This document shows, piece after piece, positions 51,501 to 61,500 of a DNA stretch of 64,000 nucleotides. Positions within the stretch are counted from its first letter, which is position 1; the number at the start of each line of letters is the position of its first letter. This stretch comes from Mesaphorura yosii (lineage: Eukaryota; Arthropoda; Collembola; Poduromorpha; Tullbergiidae). The DNA lies in assembly GCA_009869945.1 (NCBI GenBank), contig WIXG01000005.1:124001-188000 (forward strand), given 5' to 3'. The notes below the pieces were generated by a model that was given only the letters and a program-made list of their open reading frames with translations, was not told where the DNA came from and did no database searches. A program made the translations under genes and the position numbers.

Positions 51501-51646
51501 AGATTAAAGCGAAGCTGGAACTCATCAAGAAAGAAATTCTGAGATTCCGAAACCCACCAAGCCAACCGCTGCGCGTCCGTTTTGAGAAAAGTGCTCCACC
51601 GCTACCGAAAGACAAAACCGACAAGAAGCGGAAGAGCAAATCATAA
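48594..51646 (+). CDS. CatSper3-like sperm cation channel alpha subunit, C-terminal frame broken
   Basis: Pore-forming subunit of a flagellar six-segment Ca2+ channel. Exons: 48594-about 49143 (donor uncertain; 49176 also fits the phase), 49267-49798, 49861-50053, 50130-50249, 50326-50433, 50514-50690, 50762-50926, 51057-51313, and a probable last exon 51365-51646. S1 WFQVFIMCMIFLNALVLAAET; S2 IIFDVFDEFFLAIYLTEVIV; S3 FNVFDFIIVMVSII; S4 FLRVFLIVRALRVLRSISL, with Arg at spaced positions; S5 from VLSVVILLTLLIYIAAI; the pore has T-L-D-G-W, matching the CatSper T-x-D-x-W filter, followed by ADLQKEF as in CatSper3 (TVDGWTDLQKQ); S6 ends NIFIAIIIFNISEATDLF, then a coiled coil (ERIREERENIVQRKKE). 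About 360 residues precede S1, far more than in human CatSper3; this part is charged and Lys/Glu-rich. Exon 51057-51313 ends in phase 2, while the next coding-looking stretch needs phase 0, so the last 90-odd residues are out of frame. Confidence 0.85.
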
Positions 51647-51834
51647 TTTTGTACGCACTCCTCGTATCCAACCGTCCGTTCCAAAGGAATTCATTCAGCC
51701 TTCAAATCCTGCAACTTGCAACATTTAAAATCAGTCGAAGCTTGTTCAATAAGCTTCTTGAGATAGATCAACTTGCAGTACTGCTATGCTATTGTACGAA
51801 TCTAGAGGAAGAGCATTGTGTTTCCATGCATGCG

Positions 51835-51840
51835 AATAAA
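51835..51840 (+). promoter_or_regulatory. Polyadenylation signal AATAAA after the CatSper3-like gene
   Basis: AATAAA lies 188 bases after the stop of the last CatSper3-like reading frame and about 215 bases before the EFHC start codon. It supports the 51365-51646 stretch being transcribed with this gene, and marks how tightly the two genes are packed. Confidence 0.65.
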
Positions 51841-52055
51841 GGTTCCTGATTTGTCAATACTTGTGTTTCGTTCTGACAAATCTTCGACCCTGCGATTGAT
51901 TTTTGGCTGATTCCCTTTTTATACGACGCATTGCATGTCCAAATATTACTAGTGCTAATTCGAACTTAAGTCTTGGCGCAGCCATCCCGCTTATCTCCGT
52001 AGGTGAAAACTTGACCTTGGTCCAATTTAGTAATAATACACAGTACATGTAAACA

Positions 52056-53688
52056 ATGACCAGCAGACGCATTGAAGGACTTCCATACTTGCCTGGAAAT
52101 ACATTCGTTGATCCGACGGTAAGATCTTTTCATTGACTGAACGCAAGAGGCAAGACGCGTAGCAATTAAAATGATTTTACACTTCTGATGGTTCGTAGTT
52201 GTGCGATTTTCGCCGGTGTCAAGTATTCCACTTCAAGAATGGGTTCCGTATGCCTAAAAACAACTACTTGGGAATAGGAAGTTGCCCAATTGAAGCCAAG
52301 GCCACGGTGAAAGATCTCTTTGACATTTATAAGTAAGTGCATTAATTAATCACATCGTACGAGTCTGTTATAATTCATCATAACTGCACGGACGGGAGTA
52401 ATCATAACGCATAACTGTACTGTACTAATGCTAATGCTTTCCCACAAAGCTACGATCCATCACTGACGTATGGCAAGCCGAGATCCAAGCCAAAGCCACC
52501 TGTCATCCCAGCATTTGTTAAATTGGCGCAGAAGGTACTGTCAGTTACAAGATCATTAATAGTACCGACTACAATTCAGCACTGTATCCAACCTCTGTAG
52601 ACTCTCCGCTTTTATGGATTTTACAAAGAAACTGTAAACGACTCGCCCGATGAGACTTACCGCGTTAGACCAGTTGAGATTTTGTACTATCTCGAGGATG
52701 ACAGCATGATGGTAATAGAGCCTAAAATTCAGGCAAGCTCAGACTCAAACTATGAACTTCAACTTATTAATAATGAATTAAATTAAGTTAAGAATGCATT
52801 CCTTTCTTTCTTCTAGAACTCTGGTCTGATGCAAGGCAAATTCCTTCAACGTCACCGAATTCCGAAGAACAGTCTTGGAGAAACGTACAACTGGAGGGAT
52901 TTGAACCTGAAGTGTGAACTGGTCTTCTATGGGAGAGCCTTCCGCATTGTTGATGCAGACCAGTTCACGAAGAACTTTTACGAGAGCGAGGGCGTTATAC
53001 TCAACGATCCGGAAGACATGCCCAAAGACCCGTACACGGACAAACGCTACTTGACTCTCCAAAAGAGAACATTCACTTCGCCATCAGTATGCATTTCTTA
53101 ATCATTCAAGCCCAACCGCTAGTTCACAATCTCATTTCGCTTTGCCAATTCCATTTCCAGGTTCTGAGCAATCCAATTAAGAAACTGATGGAATTTAACA
53201 ACAAAGCTCTGGGTTTCAAGTGCGTCTGGGATGATCGCCACGATGAAAATGATGAATTGAGGAAATACGAGTTGTTTTACTATCTGCAAGACGATTGTGT
53301 TGAAGTGAAAGAAATCCACGGGGTAAATTCTGGACGAGACCCTATCACCTTGTTGCTTCGCAAAACAAGACTTCCTAAGAATTGGAAAGATCTTCCAAGT
53401 AATAGATTCAACTCATTTGATTCATATTGATTAAGCTCTAAAGTTGTTTGGAACTTGATTTTCATTCTATTTCTTTTTGCAGTGCAATTCCCAATCATCT
53501 ATCTGGAAGCAACTGCTAAAGACTATGTCGAATACTACGAGCCGAAGGACTTTAAAATTGGGAATACAATCAGTGTTTTTGGACGTCGGTTCCTGATTTA
53601 CGACATGGATGAGTTCACGAAGCAGTTCTATCGAGACCATTTCGGCTACACCGATTTCCAGCCCATCTGCATCGACACGGCACAATAA
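52056..53688 (+). CDS. EFHC-family DM10 protein, short form with two DM10 domains
   Basis: Axonemal microtubule-associated protein of the EFHC1/EFHC2 family. Exons 52056-52118, 52199-52332, 52450-52534, 52601-52732, 52817-53086, 53161-53398 and 53483-53688 are in phase and give 375 residues. The N-terminus is typical (IEGLPYLPGNTFVDPT; compare the GLPFLPGTSF region of EFHC1). DM10-1 begins near residue 95 (LRFYGFYKE, YYLEDDSMMVIEP, NSGLMQGKFLQRHRIPKN, FYGRAFRIVDADQFTKNFY). DM10-2 begins near 245 (GFKCVWDD, YYLQDDCVEVKEIH, SGRDPITLLLRKTRLP, ISVFGRRFLIYDMDEFTKQFY). The protein stops about ten residues later; human EFHC1 (about 640 residues) continues with a third DM10 and an EF-hand region. Intron 4 (52733-52816) uses a GC donor. 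No frameshift is visible before the stop and a polyA signal follows, so this looks like a genuinely short gene. Confidence 0.92.
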
Positions 53689-53887
53689 TTTCAACCACCC
53701 TGTCAGGCTCCCGTAATTTATGCACTCAAAACCCGCGTTTCCACTCCCGAAAATTAAATTACAAGATTCCTCTTATTGATGTAAGGGGCACCTTTGTGAA
53801 CTTTATCGATTGAAAGTAGTCACACATTACTTTAGGAAAAGGTGTTGTCCAATATTGTATTAACCAGCCAATACTTTTGCAATGTAC

Positions 53888-53893
53888 AATAAA
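53888..53893 (+). promoter_or_regulatory. Polyadenylation signal AATAAA after the EFHC gene
   Basis: AATAAA about 200 bases after the EFHC stop. It argues that the transcript ends here, rather than running on to a third DM10 domain. Confidence 0.65.
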
Positions 53894-55502
53894 AGTGAGC
53901 AAGCATCTGTAACTTGAGTAGAATATCCACACGCACGATGCTGGAAGAAAGCATTTCCTATAAATTCAGGGCACATCGTATTTGAACAGCTGAAAGTCGA
54001 AAAGAAATGAAATAATGCACATTCCTGCTCAAAGTTGTTGAATTACTTTAGTTTACGATATTGAGGTTCGGTCAAGTGTGTTGCAGATAAAATTTACAAT
54101 TGCCATTGAAGCTAATGCCAAAATCCAAATCCCACGCACCGGATGGACTGGAACGTAGTTTGGCCAAGCTTAGAATGGACTCACCTTCGCGTTTCGCATG
54201 CCTAATTCCAAGCTTTCAGTGGCAGCTGCTTACCGTGAATGCCGAATGTCGTGGCCACTCGTGAATGGGCTTCTTATCACCGTGTAGTTCCGTAAATGTA
54301 AAACAATTTCTTTGAAATGAGCCATGAGCCACATGTGTGTTTGATGCGGTGACGGAGGCAATTTTCTTAATGCCCTTGTTCATATTACCGCCAACTTTCG
54401 TAGTAAACAGGTCCGTGCTTGAAGTTCAAGTGGATATAATGAAGACTTGCACTCGGCTGCATGAATTATTAATGACGACTGAATCTCGTATCTTGTACGC
54501 TCAACGGCTCGGCTTCTCCCTGCCACTTGCCGCCAGACCACAGAATTTATTTCCAATTCTGGCTCGGGATTGTCGGGAGCTTCAGCCCGGCTGCAGGTTG
54601 CGACAATTTGGAGGTCGTAAAACGCACGCACGCGGCACGCTTCCATGGACTTTGAACGTAATCCCAGGCGAACGACCGTATGAAAAATCATAAACGCGTA
54701 ATAATGCATTCAGAGAAGGCAGAAAATGTGATCACACTTACACTTGCCCAGAATTGGTTTGCTGGCTGAGTGTGTCGCTTGAAATTCGCTTAACTGCCTG
54801 TTCGGGAAGCACCTCACGTACAAAACGTCTCAACGTGACAAATACTCAGTAAAATAGGCGTGGGCTCGAGCTCCAGTCGCCCTTCCCCAAACAATGAAGA
54901 CAGGCGGCACGGAATATTAATGGCAAAGGTGAGAAATTTCTTGTCAGAATAAAGTTGTCAAAAAGTGACTCGACTCAGTGAAATTCACGGTCGACCGTTC
55001 GTGGATAATGGCCGCGCATATTGTAACCGACATGGCGTGGTAGCGTTAGCACCTGCATTTAGCTTGGTTTTGTATACCACCACAAACGTAAAGATATTTA
55101 TTTATTTTCTTCTCGGAATACTGAATTTTGAAATGTCAAAATAGTTTTGCTCCAATGAAATAAACTCTAGTTGATACGCAAGAGAATATTCTCAAGCTCC
55201 TGGCTCTGACTCTCCTCATGGCAAATCATCGGACGGACAGTATTGGTCCTGATGGCATCCATTCGATGAACAATCACAGCATTCTCTTTGGTGAATCAGC
55301 GAATACTTCCACTGAAATCGAGAATCGGGTACAGAATTCGTCACGCGAATTTTCTGTAGTCTTTCATGGTACAAGTACCTCATTTTTAGTGGATCCCAAC
55401 TCGAAGGACAACTTCTTGGTGCTATTTCGACTCATTCCATGGTACTGGGAACTGATTTCTGCAATTCCGTACAGCGAATAGTTAGAAATAAATCTCTATC
55501 CT
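53894..55502. other. Gap between convergent EFHC and opsin-like genes
   Basis: No coding region is supported. TTTATT copies near 55098-55107 read as AATAAA on the minus strand about 400 bases past the opsin-like stop and may end that transcript. The short plus-strand frame at 55218-55481 has no family features. Confidence 0.5.
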
Positions 55503-58500
55503 TTAATTAAGAAGCAAAAGCCAACCTGAAAACTTCCTGCTTCGATTATCCATCTCGTTCATCTCGAAGCTTTCCATTTTGACTGATGCCGTATCGCCGC
55601 ACGGGGAAGTGACCATAATGATTGAGCTCTCCTTCCGGCGGCCGCTGTCCTTGGAGTTGGATCTCTCTTTTTGCAGAACAAAATCAACTGTGTACTGAGA
55701 CTGCTTTCTACCACTGCATCCATTAAATGTTGGTGATGCCGAATTTGTCGTTGATGTCGAAGTGTAAACGCCACCGTCAGAATGGCGCTTGAATCTGGCT
55801 GGCAACTCCAGGAATTTGTGCGAACTTCCTGACCGCGTCGCTCGCATCGACTTGCTTCTACTTGGCAGATTGTTTGGGCCAGCTGGAATGAATACCAATT
55901 TCCCGCTCCCAGTTTTCTGCACGCGCACCGGTGACGTCGACGAGTTGGGCACGGACAGCGCATTTGATAGTCCATGGTGGGTTTCATTTACGAAGAATGT
56001 GCTTGGTCTTCGTTGCTCAAACGTGAAGGAGCCTGTCTGAGAGACTGTGGGTGACGGTGTCTTGCTCCGGGCCTCGCTTGTGCCACCGCTGCGGCAGAGC
56101 ACCGGCGAATTTCTCTGAAGTAATTTACTGCTTGAACAAAGCGATTCCAAGCAGTTTTCACTTAAGAACAAAGACTTTCTCCAGAACTCTGTTTTTCTCC
56201 TTTTGTATTCTCGGAATGGAATCAGCCCAGCGTTTTTAATAATTCTGTCGCTGAATCGAGGAAGATCCGGCTCAGAATAGTGATTTGCTTTTGTCATTCC
56301 ATTTCCTGCAAAGGAGGAAGCAAATAGACAACAGATTTAATTATTTTTCGTCAGCAAACACCATACGCCAGCTTGCTTAGCGTGGGGTTGAGAGAAAGTA
56401 AACGCATCTGCTCTCACTCAATCCGAGCACAATTTCTTTTGGCATTAGTGGCCAAGTCTTGCGTGCGTGCGTGCCTTGTGCACTGTGCACAGAAGGACGA
56501 TCCACGCCGCGCCAAGCCATGCTTAAGGTAAATAAATCTGAGTTAAAATCATTCTGGCTTGGGCTTTGAAGATTTTCTGCCTTTTATAATAACAACAATA
56601 TTGCATTGCTCCATCACTTCAATTTCGTGTTTCGGTAAAGAGTACAAAGTGTCTTTCTCTCGCATGAGTGTGATGCGATGGTAGAGATACTTTGCTAAAT
56701 TGGAGCGTGCAAGAGAGAGCAGAGCAGACACAGATGTGTCGCAGGCTCTCCTTTGCATGAGCATGGAATTGTGTACGGGATATCGATTTTACTTCGTATT
56801 TCATCTTTATCATGTCATACCTCACCATTTGTTATGCAAGATGTGAGAAAGTTGAAAGATGAAGCCAAAAATGTGAATTATATGAATACTCTTCGGAAAG
56901 AAAGGTGAATCTGAATACCATATTTGATATCAACATTCATAAGTTCAGCTGAGATGTAATTTGCATTTCCTTTCGTCTTTTGCATTATTGAGGGTTTTCA
57001 TCACTCCTAGTCGTCCCAACAGTAGTGCGAGCGTTCGCAAGAGCTTCTCGGTCAAAAGAGTGAAAGAACTCGTTTGCACACGTACGCCTACTTCAGACAA
57101 CACCATGCTAAGCTAGCTTCCTGGTAGACACTCGACACAGAGCGAAAAACATGCAATTAAATGCGGATCAAAAAGTATTAAAGGAAATTGAATCAAGGTG
57201 ACTGCTACTGCTGTGCTTTTGCTCATCACACCGGCGTGGTTGTGCCATTCGGAGAAGTCGCGATTGGAACAAAATTACCAATTACGGAAGGATCAACCTT
57301 TGCTACAGGTGCGACAAGAATCTGGCATTTGTGTAGAGCTTATTTTGCCTCCCGGCTAATGAAGGATGTTCGAGCGCAGAGGATATCACCAGTATTTACC
57401 TGGATGATGAAATAAAAACTTTACTCAGTCCCGTACGGATGGTTCTATCAAAAAGCGATTCAGTTAAAGGTCCACTCTTCTTTCCTGTTCTCATTCTCTG
57501 AATTCACTCTGCCCTTTCGATTTCCTTTGTTAAGATCATATTACATGACCGATCCCACGGCCCGGTAAAATTCCATTTTCATATCTCAAGAGGTTGCGTT
57601 CAATTTCCGTGATCAACAGGCACGAGGACGAGGACACGCTTCCTCGCGGCGCATGGTCGCCTGGTTTTTAGAATATTACCGCATTTGTAACCTGGAATTA
57701 TTATACCTAGTCTAATTTGACTGGGATACAATAGTATCCCAAAGTAGTAGTCAAATATGATACATCAACCAGTAACTGAATATGGAACTTTTCATAATTG
57801 AATGCGATCACCCGAGAGGAAGGGCAAATCGCACATGTTTCAATGTTCCATGTGCAATGTAACTTTGATCGCGACTTATATCTTTTGTCCATGCCACACA
57901 CGCAGACCAAGACAGGTTTCAATTCTTCCTTTGCCTGGGGACTGAGGACTACTACGCCACGAGGCACTCTGGCTTTCAGTGAAATTGAAACGCGAACTTT
58001 CGTGAAGCCCGAGTTTCTTCCAAGAATTTTTGGAATTCTAAACATTACATAAAGTGATGTTGATCTTGAGTTCTGCTCTGTCCTGTGCTGCATTGCGTAA
58101 TGAGAGCAGGTTGACTGAAGAAGAAAATAAATACGAGTCGGAAATATGTAAACTAATAAACAATATTGAAATAGTTGATGGAAAATGCCTGACTACTTCA
58201 AATGCACGCATTCAAGGTCTTTTAAATAAGTAAAGATAACGAATGAATGAATGATTCAAAGATTCAGAGAATACACGCGTGTACGTATTAATCATATGTA
58301 CGGAATAAAAACATTCGTTCCCAGAAAAGACGCAATTTGTTGAAATGAACTTAATTCATCAAAAGAAAGAATGAAGCGAATGTTATGAATTCTCTCAAAT
58401 GAATTCACGACACAAAATAATCATCATTCCTGAGCAGATAGTTTTGTTCTAACCTGATTGGAAAGCGAACTTTGGAATAAGCCTGCTGGAATGCTGTCTC

Positions 58501-61500
58501 GATGGAGAAAGGGCGGACGATGAGTTGCCAGAAGAGGAACAACAATTGCTCGGCCGTCTTTGTATTGCCCATCCGAATTTATGGAGAAGAATCTCTTGAC
58601 TGGTCCTTGAGTTCCAATCTTCTCGCCATTGTGATGAAGAGTCCTCAGCGTGACGGGACACATTGTACTGGATGTAGGGACGATGATGCGCGGCCTGTGA
58701 AAATGAAGACGGGAGAGTGGCAGCTGCTGAAGATGAAGAGCAGGAGGAATTGGTCCGATTCTGACGAAAAGTGTTGCTCGATGAAATGGTCGGTCTTCTC
58801 CCTCCACTTGTGATTGAGCTCCGTGCCATTTCACTGGTCCCGCTGCCACTTCGGCTCCTGTCCTGACTCGTGCTGCTCTGTCGGTGATAGCGTGAGTGAT
58901 GACTGTTGAAACTGGCGTGCGACTGACAAATACTGTTTGACGGAGTAATTCTGCTCCCGGGAATGCTGTTGGCACGATTGTAGCTGTTGAAGTTGTGCAG
59001 TCCAGCCCCGCTGCTAGGTCTCCGAAAGTCACAGCCAGAATTTTCGACTATCGAGGGCACCATCGAATGCTTATACGCCGGGTTGGCGTTGTGGGGAGCC
59101 TGCAGACTGAGCACGAGCAAGCCCCGAAATTCGGGATGAATAAGTATGTAAATGACTGGGTTACAGATCACATTCAATTTGGCAAATATCGAAGCGCCAG
59201 TGATGACGAGTGCAGGTACAGACGAAGAGCTTTCGTCGCTGGAGAGGCTAAACTGTTCAATCATGTTAATGATGAGGTATGGAAGCCAGGAGAGGATCAG
59301 ACATGACAGCATGATAAGCACCATCTGTAAAGAGACAGCACAAGGTCAAGATCAAAGCAGCGGAACAGATTATTTACTTCAAAAGACACGAATTAGTTTT
59401 AGTATTAATTAAGTGTCGCGTGAGCTATGAATCGTGTGGAACCTTTACTTTCTCTTTTCTCGTTTGATTATAACGTATGGTTTTCAATTTCATGATCCGA
59501 CCTCACAAAAGTTTTCCTTTGCTTTCATTTCGCGAAGGTTGAAGACGAATTTGTGTATGTGGTAATTTCCCACAACTTTTTTCCAATTTTTTTAAGGGAC
59601 GGGGGAAAGAAAGATGTGTTGGACATTGTTTCAATCGGGCAGCTGAGCCGCAGACGCAGTTACATGCACTTGGACACAGAAAAATTAGTTTGATGGAAGA
59701 TGATAATGCTTTTAACGTAAAGTAGAAAGTTGTGTATTTGTGAACAAGATTATTACTTTGCTGCATGTGTGGTGCAGTTTGGATTGTGCCTGTGCCAGTC
59801 TTTATTGACAGATGACAACGCAAATGAGCAGATGTAAATGAAGCCCGCTACGGTAATGCTGATGATGATATGTTGAAATTTTATCATGAAAAGACAGGCT
59901 TGACAAATGTTTACAAAGCCTCTAATCAAGAGTCTTTTATGGCATGATTGAAGGATGTTGAATTCGTGAATTCATTTCGGGCCTCTCTATTATGTCCTTC
60001 ACATTCATTTCCATTTCTCATGTCATTTTCTCGGGCAGATGAAATACGCTGGCTGGTGTTTGTTGATAGAGTTGTAATTTACTTTCCCACCAGCGTGGCA
60101 TAATGCATAAAATCAACTCAGCATGTTGATTATATGAGGTGCGTTTGCTTTGTTCATAAAATTGTGGACGAAAGAATATCCGGTTGACTGGTGCGAAAGC
60201 TGTAGGTGACTTCTGAAACGGTAATTTTTGTGGTACGAAATATGAAAAAAAAACATTTCCGTCTCGGCGTGGAATTAATAGAAACATTCTCGTCTAAATA
60301 TAGAATCTTCCAACGCATAAACAACATGCAACACTTTGAATAAGTGATGCATGGATGAACAAAGTTAGACTGGAATATCAACTCTCGTCAGACTCCAAAG
60401 AGCAACTCAAAATGAAAGTTAGTGCGGATTTTGAGCCAAGCGGAATAAATTGAACGAGATGCCGTAAAGTATTCAAACAAACTTTCGAATCACCGAATCA
60501 GGTATGATCTAATGTACTCTGGCATTTGCGTTACGCGGCTGACGAGCAGGCTTAAGATTGCTTATTTCGGCGTTGCAGTCAAAGCCATAAAATGGCAAGT
60601 TCCACGAATTCTTGGATTGGACTTTGGATTAAACTTTGAATCACAGGCTGAGATGAATGCTCACATACGTCACGTCACGTCACCTTCACCACTCGCCTCC
60701 GCAAACAAGATCACTTTTTCCTCAATTTAAAAGTTGTCGTGTCCGATTCCGTTCAGGCCTGTTGATCTCGCGAGGCTTCTATTGGCTCAGAACCTTTGTT
60801 GTTTTCCTCTCGGTCCGTCACATCACATGTCACTTCCACACATTTCATTATACACTTTCACCCACCTTATTTATATGTCTGGCTAAACTTTCCGTCATCA
60901 ACGAGTCCCGAACTTGCAGCAGGGAGTCCGCACACGCTACAGGAGATCGAAAGTAATTTCGGAATCTGAACTTCATTTTCAGACAAAAAGCATTTTCGTT
61001 CCGAACTGCAACTGTCGTTGCTATTTTCTGCCTATTCAGGAGTCGTCACTTGTCAATGATTGCAAATTCCATCGCGCAGCAGACGAAAATTCCTCCGCGT
61101 ATAATGCAAATTGGTGTTTTACCGTTCACGTGAAAGCCACGTCAGTTGTGAATGGGAATCCTGGCACTCCTGATTCGTGTTTATGAGTATAAAAAATTTG
61201 CCTTTTGTGCGAATGGTATATCCTCAAATCCACACCAGTATAATTGGCTACTGCCTACACACTGAGATAAGGATAAGATTCTTCTTAACATTTTTTAACA
61301 ACACCTTACGTATTAGTATTTATTTGAGTCACGGAATAAAGTACAGATGTAAAGTCTGTACAACGTCGACAATAAAAAGTATGTGGAGAAAGTTTGAAAT
61401 TACAAAGTGTTAAGAAAGTATTCACGCTTTTATCGTTAGATATTCATAATATTGTTCAGCTCTTCCTGGTTGGAGAAAAGTGATCTCATTCTTTTCATTG

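Noticed and set aside
57188-57415. Plus-strand frame of 75 residues inside the opsin-like gene intron
   Set aside because: No recognisable domain, no splice partners, ends in unremarkable sequence.
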